Assembly (NCBI RefSeq): GCF_038405225.1
Contig: NZ_CP151657.1
Coordinates: forward strand, 186,001 to 250,000
DNA from: Arthrobacter citreus
GTDB lineage: Bacteria > Actinomycetota > Actinomycetes > Actinomycetales > Micrococcaceae
Direction of reading: 5' to 3'
DNA: 64,000 nt
Part shown: positions 18,316 to 26,426 of the stretch, in pieces
How positions within the stretch are numbered: the first letter of the stretch is position 1
How the letters are laid out: each line of letters opens with the position of its first letter
Translations under genes and position numbers: made by a program
Notes under the pieces: generated by a model
Databases searched by the model: none
What the model saw: only the letters and a program-made list of their open reading frames with translations
What the model was told of the DNA's origin: nothing

Positions 18316-18321
18316 TAGACT
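18316..18321 (+). promoter_or_regulatory. TAGACT -10 box for the riboswitch-terC transcript
   Basis: TAGACT ends nine bases before the first paired base of the riboswitch, so transcription would start just at the aptamer. -35 is not obvious. Confidence 0.5.
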
Positions 18322-18329
18322 GGGGCATT

Positions 18330-18454
18330 CGTAGGGGAGTATCCACCACGCAGTTATCCGTCAACACGTTCGGCACCGAAGCCGCAGCCGGAAACAGCGG
18401 GCACCCATTCACAGGGCCGCCGGAGAGACCTATGGTTCTTTGACGTACCCTACG
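18330..18454 (+). promoter_or_regulatory. yybP-ykoY (Mn2+) riboswitch
   Basis: The leader of the terC gene has the features of this aptamer: the closing stem CGTAGGG (18330-18336) pairs with CCCTACG (18448-18454); GGGGAGTA (18334-18341) follows the 5' strand and GAGACCTAT (18425-18433) precedes the 3' side, these being the two conserved internal-loop segments that build the metal site. CGTCAACACG lies between. Such riboswitches turn on manganese exporters, including TerC-family proteins, when Mn2+ is high, which fits the gene 14 bp downstream. Identification is from remembered consensus and pairing; no covariance search was possible. Confidence 0.82.
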
Positions 18455-18467
18455 AAAGCGGAGTTCC

Positions 18468-19652
18468 ATGACTGTTTCCCCCCTCATCTGGGGAGTGACG
18501 ATTGTCGTCATTCTGGGCCTTTTGGCCTTTGACTACTTCTTCCACATCCGGAAGGCCCACATCCCCACCCTCAAAGAGGCCGCCGTATGGTCTTCGATCT
18601 ACGTGGGGCTGGCGGTTGTTTTCGGTGTGTTGGTGCTGCTCTTTGGCGGCGTGACCGCCGGCACCGAGTATTTTGCCGGCTACATCACGGAAAAAGCCCT
18701 CTCGGTGGACAACCTGTTTGTCTTCCTGATCATCATGGCCAGCTTCCGGGTGCCCCGTGAAGACCAGCAGAAAGTGCTGCTCTTCGGCATCGTGTTTGCC
18801 CTGATTGCCCGCACCGGCTTCATCTTCCTGGGCGCTGCGCTCATCAACTCCTTCTCCTGGATCTTCTACCTCTTCGGCCTGATCCTGCTGATCACAGCCG
18901 GCAACCTGCTGAAGCCCGAAGGCGAGAAGGATGAAGCGAACAACTTCATCATCCGCATCGCCAAGCGGATCCTGCCCACCACTGACCACTACGACGGCGA
19001 CAAGCTCTTCACCGTGGAAAACGGCAAGAAGGTCCTCACCCCCATGCTGCTGGTCATGGTGGCCATCGGCGGAACCGACATCCTCTTCGCCCTGGACTCC
19101 ATCCCCGCCATCTTCGGCCTCACCCAGAGCACCTTCATCGTCTTCACCGCCACGGCGTTCTCCCTCATGGGCCTGCGCCAGCTGTACTTCCTGATCGACG
19201 GCCTGCTGGACCGCCTGATCTACCTTTCCTACGGCCTCGCGGCCATCCTCGCCTTCATCGGCGTGAAGCTGGTCCTGCACGCCCTGCATGAAAACACGCT
19301 GTGGTTCATCAACGACGGCGAGCATGTAAAGGTTGTCGAGATTGGAACAGGCCTGTCCCTGAGCGTCATCATCGGCGTCCTGCTGGTCACCGTTATTGCT
19401 TCGCTCGTCAGCCCCGCCGGCAAGGCACAGACCGCGGTCAACAACGCCCGCCGCCACGCCAACGCCTACCTCGACCTGACCTACACCTCGGACGAGGCCG
19501 AGCGGGAGCGGATTTACGCCGCCCTCTGCGAGGAAGAACAGCAGATTGGCACCATGGACAAGAAGTACCGCGACAAGGTCAAGGACATCGAGGACATCCG
19601 CGCCGAGGTGGCCCGCGCCCACCAGGAGCACGAGAAGTACATCAAGTCCTAG
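18468..19652 (+). CDS. TerC/Alx-family membrane protein, probable Mn2+ exporter
   Basis: A 394-residue integral membrane protein with about nine hydrophobic segments and the TerC family motifs ALSVDNLFVFLIIM and GGTDILFALDSIPAIFGLT, each containing the conserved acidic residues within the membrane. The C-terminal 90 residues are soluble and charged. TerC proteins were named for tellurite resistance, but Alx and Bacillus relatives export or handle Mn2+. The upstream yybP-ykoY-type riboswitch strongly supports a manganese role here. GCGGAG lies before the ATG; the ribosome site sits just downstream of the aptamer's closing stem, so translation control is plausible. A short 16-bp tandem repeat and a terminator follow the gene. 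Confidence 0.9.
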   Translation: MTVSPLIWGVTIVVILGLLAFDYFFHIRKAHIPTLKEAAVWSSIYVGLAVVFGVLVLLFGGVTAGTEYFAGYITEKALSVDNLFVFLIIMASFRVPREDQQKVLLFGIVFALIARTGFIFLGAALINSFSWIFYLFGLILLITAGNLLKPEGEKDEANNFIIRIAKRILPTTDHYDGDKLFTVENGKKVLTPMLLVMVAIGGTDILFALDSIPAIFGLTQSTFIVFTATAFSLMGLRQLYFLIDGLLDRLIYLSYGLAAILAFIGVKLVLHALHENTLWFINDGEHVKVVEIGTGLSLSVIIGVLLVTVIASLVSPAGKAQTAVNNARRHANAYLDLTYTSDEAERERIYAALCEEEQQIGTMDKKYRDKVKDIEDIRAEVARAHQEHEKYIKS

Positions 19653-19654
19653 GA

Positions 19655-19702
19655 CCGAAGCACATCAGGTCCGAAGCACATCAGGGCCGGAGCACATCAG
19701 GT
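19655..19702 (+). repeat. 16-bp tandem repeat, three copies
   Basis: Three consecutive copies of CCGAAGCACATCAGGT with one or two mismatches, starting two bases after the terC stop codon. No coding role; probably slippage-derived. Confidence 0.85.
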
Positions 19703-19745
19703 CCGGGCACGGCACCACGCCCGGGCCTGACACCCGGAATCTGAG

Positions 19746-19790
19746 GAAGGCACCGCCGGCGTAAGCACTGCCGGGGGTGCCTTCTTTTTC
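19746..19790 (+). terminator. rho-independent terminator after terC
   Basis: GAAGGCACCGCCGG pairs with CCGGGGGTGCCTTC (small internal mismatch) and is followed by TTTTT. Confidence 0.8.
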
Positions 19791-19854
19791 AGGGGGTGCC
19801 TTCTTCATGGGCAGGCCGGCGCGGGTGCACGGGGCGGCCGGCGTTTTGAGGTCC

Positions 19855-20511
19855 CTAGGGCCGGCTGGATGCCGTTGCCGCGTCGTCTGCCGCCGCGTCC
19901 GCCGGCTGCCGCCGCTGGGGAGCGGGAGACGCCTTCCCCAGGAAAGCGCCGGCCAGCAGCGCACCAAGTCCGCCGGCGGCGAGGTCGCCCATGGTGTCCG
20001 TATAACCAACGTTGATGCTCGCGTCCACGAACGCGTTGCCCCACCATTCACCCAGCTCCCACAGCACGCTCACTCCCAGGCCCAGCGCCAGAACGAGCAC
20101 GGGAACAGCAAACCGAAGCGCAGGACGCGGGCCGGGCGCCGGAACCGGGACGGCACCCAGACGTGCCAGCAGGAGGTACGTCATGGCGGCAATGACGCCG
20201 GTGGCAGCGAAGTGCACCGGCAGGTCCCACCAGCTCACGCGCGCGTAGAGGTCCAGGACGCTGCTCCAGGCCGCCGTCAGCAGCGTCAGGCCGTAGATCC
20301 CGTCAAACACCCGGGAAATCTCCAGGCTCCGGGACACGAGCGTTCCTCCCAGCACCAGCAGGAACAGGGCAACATCCACCGGCCCGTACCAAAGAAGGGC
20401 TGCCATCAGGCTGAACAGGCAGGCAAGCCGCACAGCGTCTGCGAAAAACTCTCCGGCTCCGGACGGGCGGCGGAGGAGGGCATCGATCATGGATTTACGG
20501 TATCGCAGCAC
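19855..20511 (-). CDS. YjdF/DUF2238-like integral membrane protein
   Basis: A 218-residue membrane protein with six or so hydrophobic segments. The C-terminal block VLWELGEWWGNAFVD followed by GYTDTMGDLAAGGLGALLAG matches the DUF2238/YjdF pattern with conserved Glu and Asp residues in or near the membrane. The last 35 residues are hydrophilic and Ala-rich. The start is GTG 20511 with AGGCGAAG directly before it; ATG 20490 is an alternative. It lies divergent to the glycosyltransferase gene at the edge of the carotenoid locus, but nothing in the sequence ties it to pigment synthesis. Function unknown. Confidence 0.65.
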   Translation of the reverse strand: MLRYRKSMIDALLRRPSGAGEFFADAVRLACLFSLMAALLWYGPVDVALFLLVLGGTLVSRSLEISRVFDGIYGLTLLTAAWSSVLDLYARVSWWDLPVHFAATGVIAAMTYLLLARLGAVPVPAPGPRPALRFAVPVLVLALGLGVSVLWELGEWWGNAFVDASINVGYTDTMGDLAAGGLGALLAGAFLGKASPAPQRRQPADAAADDAATASSRP

Positions 20512-20577
20512 CTTCGCCTGCGGGAGGGCATCACTTCCGTCACGCCCGTTCCCCAGGCCGCACCGCTTCTCTGCAGC

Positions 20578-20583
20578 TAGACT
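20578..20583 (+). promoter_or_regulatory. TAGACT -10 box, leaderless glycosyltransferase transcript
   Basis: TAGACT ends exactly six bases before the ATG, so transcription would begin at or beside the start codon; no ribosome site is present. Confidence 0.55.
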
Positions 20584-20589
20584 TCCCCC

Positions 20590-21348
20590 ATGCCCGCCGA
20601 TCTGCCCCCAGTAAGCGTGGTGATTCCCTGCCTGAATGACGCCGCGGCCCTTGAAACGTGTTTGTCTTCCCTGGCCCGGCAGTCACTGCAGCCCTTCGAA
20701 ATAGTAGTGGTGGACAACAACAGCACCGATTCCAGCGCTGCCGTGGCGCGCCGGTTTGGTGCCCGAGTGGTCCCCGAACCGGTGCCCGGAATACCGGCGG
20801 CAGCTGCCACCGGTTATGACGCGGCGCAGGGCCAGATTATTGCCAGGTGCGACGCTGACTGTATTTTACCCGGAGATTGGGTTCAGCGGATAGCAGAACG
20901 CTTCGCCGCGGATCCGGGCCTCGATGCGCTGTCCGGGCCGGGCTCCTTTTACGGTTTTCCCCGGCCGGTGGGAGCGGCACTCAGCGTGCTGTATCTCGGG
21001 TCCTACTACCTGGCCATGGGGCTGGCGCTGGGGCATTTGCCGCTTTTCGGGTCGAATCTGGCGCTGCGCGCCTCCGTGTGGCAGAAGATCCGTCCGCAGG
21101 TGCACCGGGATGATCCGGAAATGCACGACGACGTGTGTCTCAGCCTGCATCTGGGGCAGCAGCACAAATGCCGCTTCGACCGGACCCTAATGGTGGGCAT
21201 GGCGCCGCGCGCGGTTATCGGCGCGGCCAACCTCACACGCCGCTTCCGCCGGGCCTTCCACACACTCTGGACCCATTGGCCAGCAGAAGCACCATGGGTC
21301 CGCTGGCCGCGGCGGTACGCCTCCGCCGGGAAGGCCGGCAGGAGTTAG
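20590..21348 (+). CDS. family-2 glycosyltransferase, candidate carotenoid glycosyltransferase
   Basis: A 252-residue GT-A-fold glycosyltransferase. It starts PVSVVIPCLNDAAALETCL, has the nucleotide-binding VVVDNNSTDSS, the metal-binding ARCDADCILP (DAD, DxD type) and an acidic EMHDDVCLS segment at the position of the catalytic base. One hydrophobic stretch (SVLYLGSYYLAMGLALG) around residue 125 could associate with the membrane. There is no Shine-Dalgarno; a TAGACT box six bases before the ATG suggests a leaderless message. It lies directly beside idi and the crt operon, so glycosylation of the C50 carotenoid's end-group hydroxyls is attractive, but that is contextual inference; cell-surface glycosylation is equally possible. 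Confidence 0.8.
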   Translation: MPADLPPVSVVIPCLNDAAALETCLSSLARQSLQPFEIVVVDNNSTDSSAAVARRFGARVVPEPVPGIPAAAATGYDAAQGQIIARCDADCILPGDWVQRIAERFAADPGLDALSGPGSFYGFPRPVGAALSVLYLGSYYLAMGLALGHLPLFGSNLALRASVWQKIRPQVHRDDPEMHDDVCLSLHLGQQHKCRFDRTLMVGMAPRAVIGAANLTRRFRRAFHTLWTHWPAEAPWVRWPRRYASAGKAGRS

Positions 21349-21357
21349 GGCAGTGTC

Positions 21358-21936
21358 CTAGGAGGAACCGGAAGCCGCAGTTTCCGCCGGCTCCGATGCA
21401 GCAAAAACCTGCGGATACAGCAGCGGCAGCTGCAGCACCAGCCAGGGGCTGAAGGCCCACGGCGTCAGGCGTACGGATTCGGCCAGCGCCAGCGGATCAA
21501 CCCAGTTCCAGTCCATGACCTCGTCGGCGGCCGGAACCGGGTCCGCATCCGCGACCGCGGTGTAGACCGGGCAGATTTCATGTTCCACAATCCCGGAGGC
21601 GTCCACGGCCCGGTACCGGAAATCGGGCAGCTTCAGCGTCAGCTGTTCCGCCCGCAGCGAAAGGCCCAGTTCCCGCTCCGCCCGCCGCAGCACTGCGTCC
21701 GGGGTGGCTTCGCCGGGGCCGGGATGCCCGCAGAAGGAGTTGGTCCAAACACCGGGCCAGGTCAGCTTGCCCAGGGCGCGCCGCGTCACCAGCAGCTGCC
21801 CCGCCTGATTGAAGACGTGGGTGGAGAACGCCAAATGCAGCGGCGTGTCAACAGTATGTACCGTAGCTTTTTCGTGTGTTCCGACGGGCGTGCCGTCCGG
21901 ATCCACGAGAACCACCAGTTCCGCGCGTTGCGCCAT
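21358..21936 (-). CDS. idi: isopentenyl-diphosphate delta-isomerase, type I
   Basis: A 192-residue Nudix-fold enzyme interconverting IPP and DMAPP, needed to prime isoprenoid synthesis. Active-site segments are clear: the cysteine in TNSFCGHP, and the glutamate in EHEICPVY; the metal histidines lie in HLAFSTHVF. GGAGGAGAA stands in front of the ATG. It reads divergently from crtE across only 35 bp, so regulation of pigment flux is likely shared. Length fits type-I bacterial enzymes with a short extra C-terminal tail (ASEPAETAASGSS). Confidence 0.93.
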   Translation of the reverse strand: MAQRAELVVLVDPDGTPVGTHEKATVHTVDTPLHLAFSTHVFNQAGQLLVTRRALGKLTWPGVWTNSFCGHPGPGEATPDAVLRRAERELGLSLRAEQLTLKLPDFRYRAVDASGIVEHEICPVYTAVADADPVPAADEVMDWNWVDPLALAESVRLTPWAFSPWLVLQLPLLYPQVFAASEPAETAASGSS

Positions 21937-21971
21937 TTCTCCTCCGTATCTTCTCCGTGTTTACTTTACCT

Positions 21972-23039
21972 ATGGAGACTGAACCCCTGCTCGAACCAGC
22001 AATCGGACAAGAGCAGGTGGAGAGTGTCCTGCACAGTTTTTTCGAGCGGGCGAAGCTGCGTGCCGCCAAGCTTAGCCCCAGCTACCTTAGCCTTTGGGAA
22101 ACGCTGGAAACGTCAACCGCCGGCGGCAAGCGGGTCCGCCCCGGCATTTTGATGACCGCCTACCAGCATCTGGGCGGCACCAACATCACTGCGGCGGCGC
22201 GGGTCGGTGCCGCTTTCGAGCTGCTGCACACCGCCCTGATCATCCACGACGACGTCATTGACCTGGACTTTGTCCGCCGCGGCCATGACAACGTGTCCGG
22301 CACCTACCGCTCCCTGGCGGAGACCGCGGGCCAGACACCCGAAGCTGCGCGGCACCGCGGCATGTCCGCCGGCATCATCGCCGGCGACCTGGCCCTGACC
22401 GGCGCCTTCCGAATGCTCGATACCGTGGATACGGATCCCGACACCAGGTTGCGGCTGGCCGCGATTCTGGACGACGCAGTGTTTGCCTCCGCCGCCGGCG
22501 AGCTGATCGACGTCGACTTCTCGTCCTCGCCGGGCGCACCGCCGGTGCCGGAGATCCTCGACATGGAACGGCTGAAAACGGCTGTCTACTCCTTCGAGGC
22601 TCCGCTGCAGGCCGGGGCCGTGCTCGCGGGCGCCAGCGACGACGTCGTGGCCACCCTGGGAGACTTCGGCCGGGACACCGGAATCGCCTACCAGCTGGTG
22701 GACGACCTCCTGGGCGTGTTCGGCAAGGAAAGCGCCACCGGCAAATCAAACCTGAGTGACCTCCGCGAGGGCAAACGGACCGCGCTGATCTCGCACGCGG
22801 CGCAGGGGCCATACTGGGCCGAGCTGTCACACCTGATTGGCTGCCCCGACCTCACTCCGGAAGAGGCGGACCGGGCCCGGGAGCTCCTGATCACATGCGG
22901 TGCCCGCGATTACGCCCGGTCCCTCGCCGAGGAGCATGCCGCGCGGGCCCGCGCCCACCTCGACTGTCCGGCCGTCCCGCCATCGCTGCGTGCCGTGCTG
23001 GAGCGCATCGTGGCCGGCGCCGTGAACCGGGGCCGGTAG
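21972..23039 (+). CDS. crtE: geranylgeranyl diphosphate synthase
   Basis: A 355-residue trans-polyprenyl diphosphate synthase supplying C20 precursor for carotenoids. The first aspartate-rich motif is HDDVIDLDFVRRG and the second is YQLVDDLLGVFG, with GGKRVRPGIL between the N-terminal helix and first motif. I use ATG 21972 (METEPLLEP); the open frame extends 32 codons further into idi and is not credible. No ribosome site precedes the ATG, but TACTTT lies a few bases upstream, so the message may be almost leaderless. It heads a run of six genes: crtB starts 3 bp after its stop and the following junctions overlap. Confidence 0.92.
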   Translation: METEPLLEPAIGQEQVESVLHSFFERAKLRAAKLSPSYLSLWETLETSTAGGKRVRPGILMTAYQHLGGTNITAAARVGAAFELLHTALIIHDDVIDLDFVRRGHDNVSGTYRSLAETAGQTPEAARHRGMSAGIIAGDLALTGAFRMLDTVDTDPDTRLRLAAILDDAVFASAAGELIDVDFSSSPGAPPVPEILDMERLKTAVYSFEAPLQAGAVLAGASDDVVATLGDFGRDTGIAYQLVDDLLGVFGKESATGKSNLSDLREGKRTALISHAAQGPYWAELSHLIGCPDLTPEEADRARELLITCGARDYARSLAEEHAARARAHLDCPAVPPSLRAVLERIVAGAVNRGR

Positions 23040-23042
23040 GGA

Positions 23043-23954
23043 ATGGCCCGGGAAACAGGCCTGGAGCTGTACAACAAAGTGGCAGTGGAAACGGCGTCGG
23101 CAGTGATCCGTTCATACTCCACCTCCTTTGGGCTGGCATCGCGGCTGCTGCAGCCCCGGACCCGGCTCCAGATCGAAACCATTTACGCCCTGGTACGCCT
23201 GGCCGACGAAATTGTCGACGGCGTCGCTGCCGCCGCGGGTCTTCCGCCGGCCGACGTCGCACTGATGCTGGAGGAGCTGGAAGCTGACACCCGCCAGGCC
23301 CTGCGCACCGGCTACAGCGTGAATCTTGTGGTGCATGCCTTCGCCCTGACGGCGCGCACCACCGGCATTACCGAGGACCTGACCACGCCGTTCTTCCGCT
23401 CGATGCGCGCGGATCTGCTGCGCACCGAGCACACCGCTGCGTCCTTTGACGACTACGTTTACGGGTCCGCCGAGGTCATTGGCCTGATGTGCCTGCTGTG
23501 TTTCCTGGACGGCGTTGAGGTCAGCGAGGACCGGGCGAAGCGCCTCAGGGAAGGGGCCCAGCGGCTCGGTGCCGCTTTCCAGAAGGTGAACTTCCTGCGG
23601 GACCTGGCCGACGACTTTGACGCCCTGGGCCGCAGCTACTTCCCCGGGGTGAGCGTGGGTTCGTTCTCGGAGCCGGACAAGCACCGGCTCCTTGATGACA
23701 TCGACGCCGACCTGCTGGTCTCCGGGGCCTCCATCGCCGAGCTTCCGCCCGCAGCCAGGCCCGCCGTGGCACTGGCCCAGGAGCTGTTCGCCGAGCTGTC
23801 CCGCCGCCTGCGGGCCACCCCGGCGCAGCAGCTGCGCAGCACCCGCATCCGGGTGCCCAACCCGGTCAAGCTGCGCATCGCCGCGCAGATCCTCGCCGCC
23901 CACCGCCTCCGCCGGACGGCGCCGGGCAGCTTCTACGCCGGAAGGCAGCCATGA
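23043..23954 (+). CDS. crtB: phytoene synthase
   Basis: A 303-residue squalene/phytoene synthase condensing two GGPP to phytoene. Both metal-binding aspartate motifs are present: RLADEIVDG near residue 60 and FLRDLADDFDALGRSYFP near residue 185. The N-terminal SYSTSFGLASRLL block is typical. It starts 3 bp after crtE and overlaps crtI by 4 bp (ATGA), indicating translational coupling. Length and motif order are normal. Confidence 0.94.
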   Translation: MARETGLELYNKVAVETASAVIRSYSTSFGLASRLLQPRTRLQIETIYALVRLADEIVDGVAAAAGLPPADVALMLEELEADTRQALRTGYSVNLVVHAFALTARTTGITEDLTTPFFRSMRADLLRTEHTAASFDDYVYGSAEVIGLMCLLCFLDGVEVSEDRAKRLREGAQRLGAAFQKVNFLRDLADDFDALGRSYFPGVSVGSFSEPDKHRLLDDIDADLLVSGASIAELPPAARPAVALAQELFAELSRRLRATPAQQLRSTRIRVPNPVKLRIAAQILAAHRLRRTAPGSFYAGRQP

Positions 23955-25630
23955 CCCGCAGGACCGCGACGCCATCACCCCGCACCGCCGTTGTCATCGG
24001 AGGCGGAATTACCGGGCTGGCCACCGCGGCCCTGCTCGCCCGGGAAGGCCTGGACGTCACGGTCCTGGAGAAGCAGTCCGTGGCGGGCGGCCGGACCGGG
24101 ACCTGGCAAAGCGCCGGTTTCAGCTTTGACACCGGACCGTCCTGGTATCTGATGCCGGAGGTCTTTGACCATTTCTTCCGGCTGCTGGGCACCTCAGCCG
24201 AGGAACAGCTGGAGCTGGTGCGGCTGGACCCGGGCTACCGGGTCCTCTTCGAGGGTTCCACGGAGCCGGTGGACATTGCCGCCACGCGCGACGAGAACGT
24301 GAAGTTGTTCGAGTCCCTTGAGTCCGGTGCCGGGGCGCGCCTGGAAAAGTACCTGGACTCCGCCGTCGACGTCTATGACATGGCCAAGAAGCGCTTCCTG
24401 TATTCCACCTTCGCTTCCTTCCTGCCCCTGCTGCGCCCCGATGTGCTGCGGCGCGGGCCGCGGCTGGCCCAGCTGCTGCTGCAGCCGCTGAACTCCTTCG
24501 TGGCGCAGAAGTTCACTGATCCGCGGATCCGGCAGATCCTGGGTTATCCGGCAGTGTTCCTGGGCTCATCGCCCTTCAACACCCCCAGCATGTACCACCT
24601 GATGAGCCGGCTGGACCTGGCCGACGGCGTGCTGTACCCGATGGGCGGCTTCACGCGGCTGATCAGCGTTATCTCCGAGCTGGCCCGGGCCGAGGGCGTC
24701 ACGATCCACACCGATGCCGCCGTCACCAGGATCCGAACCACCGAGCCGGAGACCGGACGGGTTTCCGGCCGGCTGCCCGGGCGGCTCGCCAAGCGGCTGC
24801 CCGGGCGCCGGGCGCGGGCCACCGGCGTCGAGTACACGGACGCTGGCGGAACGGTGCACAGCCTGGACGCCGACCTGGTGGTTTCCGCCGCGGATCTGCA
24901 CCACACCGAAACCACGCTGCTGCCGCGTGAACTGCAGACGTATCCGGAAAGCTACTGGAAGCACCGCATCCCCGGTCCCGGCGGGCTGCTGCTGCATCTG
25001 GGCGTCCGGGGCGAACTGCCGTCCCTGGCGCACCACACGCTGCTCTTCACCTCGGACTGGAAAGAGAACTTCAGCAAGATCTTCGGACGGGAAACCTCGG
25101 TCCCGGACCCGGCGTCACTCTACGTCTGCCGGCCCAGTGCGACGGACCCCGGCGCTGCCCCCGAGGGATACGAAAACCTCTTTGTCCTGGTGCCGGTGCC
25201 GTCTGAGCCGTCACTGGGCTCCGGCGGAATGGACGGAGCCGGAGATCCGCGGATCGAGGCAATGGCCGACGCCGTCATCGCGCAAATCTCCGTGTGGGCC
25301 GGCATTCCGGACCTGGCCGAGCGCATCACCGTGCGGAAGACCGTGGGACCGCAGGACTTTGTGCAGGACCTGAACTCCTGGCGCGGCACCCTGCTCGGCC
25401 CGGCACACGTCCTGAAACAGAGCGCCTTCTTCCGCGGCAGCAACGCCAGCCGCAGGGTGGACGGGCTGCTGTACGCCGGCGGTTCCACCCTGCCGGGCAT
25501 CGGGCTGCCGATGTGCCTGATCAGCGCCGAGCTGGTGCTGAAGCGGCTCCGCGGAGACACCAGCACCGAAGAGCTGCCGGTGCCGGCCGCGGCCCCGGCA
25601 ACAGACCCGGGTTCCGGGAGCCGGGCCTGA
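23951..25630 (+). CDS. crtI: phytoene desaturase (lycopene-forming)
   Basis: A 559-residue CrtI-type desaturase. The FAD-binding N-terminus reads TAVVIGGGITGLATAALLAR, followed by VLEKQSVAGGRTG and FDTGPSWYLMPEVFD; the C-terminal signature YAGGSTLPGIGLPMCLISAE is complete. It should carry out the four desaturations from phytoene to lycopene on the membrane. It overlaps crtB by 4 bp and the next gene by one base (TGATG). A short basic insert SGRLPGRLAKRLPGRRARA around residue 275 is somewhat longer than usual and probably a surface loop. Confidence 0.94.
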   Translation: MTRRTATPSPRTAVVIGGGITGLATAALLAREGLDVTVLEKQSVAGGRTGTWQSAGFSFDTGPSWYLMPEVFDHFFRLLGTSAEEQLELVRLDPGYRVLFEGSTEPVDIAATRDENVKLFESLESGAGARLEKYLDSAVDVYDMAKKRFLYSTFASFLPLLRPDVLRRGPRLAQLLLQPLNSFVAQKFTDPRIRQILGYPAVFLGSSPFNTPSMYHLMSRLDLADGVLYPMGGFTRLISVISELARAEGVTIHTDAAVTRIRTTEPETGRVSGRLPGRLAKRLPGRRARATGVEYTDAGGTVHSLDADLVVSAADLHHTETTLLPRELQTYPESYWKHRIPGPGGLLLHLGVRGELPSLAHHTLLFTSDWKENFSKIFGRETSVPDPASLYVCRPSATDPGAAPEGYENLFVLVPVPSEPSLGSGGMDGAGDPRIEAMADAVIAQISVWAGIPDLAERITVRKTVGPQDFVQDLNSWRGTLLGPAHVLKQSAFFRGSNASRRVDGLLYAGGSTLPGIGLPMCLISAELVLKRLRGDTSTEELPVPAAAPATDPGSGSRA

Positions 25631-25995
25631 TGGGCGCTGTGTACCTGCTGCTGCTGCTGGCCTCGATCGGGTGCATGGGACTGCTGGATCACCGGTTCAA
25701 GCTGTTCTTTTTCGCCGATGCCCGGCGCGCGTCGCTGGTGCTGGCCATTGGCCTGGTGTTTTTCCTGCTCTGGGACCTGGGCGGCATCGGCCTGGACATC
25801 TTTTACCGCGGCGAAACCCCCATCATGCTCGGTATTGTCCTGGCTCCGCATCTGCCCGTTGAGGAAGTCTTCTTCCTGGCCTTCCTCTGTTATCTGACCA
25901 TGGTGCTGTTTGGCCTGGTGTCGCTGGTGCTCCGCCGCTCCGCGCAGCGGCGCACCGGCCGGCGGCACTCCCGGCGGCAGGAGGTGCAGCCGTGA
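25630..25995 (+). CDS. crtYe: heterodimeric C50 carotenoid cyclase subunit (CrtYe-like)
   Basis: A 121-residue, three-segment membrane protein and one half of the heterodimeric carotenoid cyclase. Family marks are LDHRFKLFFF, LLWDLGGIGLDIFYRG and LPVEEVFFLAFLCYLTM, with the PVEE glutamates in the membrane. The ATG overlaps the crtI stop as TGATG and its own stop overlaps the next GTG (GTGA). With its partner it should cyclise the C50 intermediate; whether the rings are epsilon (decaprenoxanthin), gamma (sarcinaxanthin) or beta cannot be decided from sequence. The basic tail RRTGRRHSRRQ is cytoplasmic. Confidence 0.88.
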   Translation: MGAVYLLLLLASIGCMGLLDHRFKLFFFADARRASLVLAIGLVFFLLWDLGGIGLDIFYRGETPIMLGIVLAPHLPVEEVFFLAFLCYLTMVLFGLVSLVLRRSAQRRTGRRHSRRQEVQP

Positions 25996-26426
25996 CGTAC
26001 TGGGCCCTGAATGCCGTATTCCTGGTGCCCGCGGCCGTCGTGCTGGTCCTCGCCATGGTGCGGCGGGGCCGGCGCACCGATCAGGGCCGCCGGGAACAGG
26101 TCCCGGAGCCCGCGGTTTCCGGCAGGAAAGGCCTGGCGGCCGCGCTGGGGATCACCGCCGTCGTCCTGCTGGTCCTCACCGCCGTCTTCGACAACGTGAT
26201 GATCAGCGCCGGACTGTTTTGGTACAACCCGGAACGGATCTCCGGTGCCTTCATCGGCAGTGCGCCGCTGGAGGATTTCGCCTACGCCCTGGCCGCCGTT
26301 CTGCTGCTTCCTGCGCTCTGGATGCTGCTGGAAAAAAGGGACAAAACCGCCGCAGGACCGAAATCCGCTAAAGCCGAGTCCCCGGCGGCACCGTCCCCGG
26401 CAGCACAACACGAGGAGAAGCAGTGA
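25992..26426 (+). CDS. crtYf: heterodimeric C50 carotenoid cyclase subunit (CrtYf-like)
   Basis: A 144-residue partner subunit of the cyclase. It has three membrane segments and the family block FDNVMISAGLFWYNPERISG with IGSAPLEDFAYAL (PLED acidic pair). GTG start overlaps crtYe by 4 bp, and its stop overlaps the crtEb GTG by 4 bp. The hydrophilic end (EKRDKTAAGPKSAKAES onward) is disordered. Both subunits are required in characterised relatives, so a single-gene view of the function would be wrong. Confidence 0.88.
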   Translation: MTYWALNAVFLVPAAVVLVLAMVRRGRRTDQGRREQVPEPAVSGRKGLAAALGITAVVLLVLTAVFDNVMISAGLFWYNPERISGAFIGSAPLEDFAYALAAVLLLPALWMLLEKRDKTAAGPKSAKAESPAAPSPAAQHEEKQ

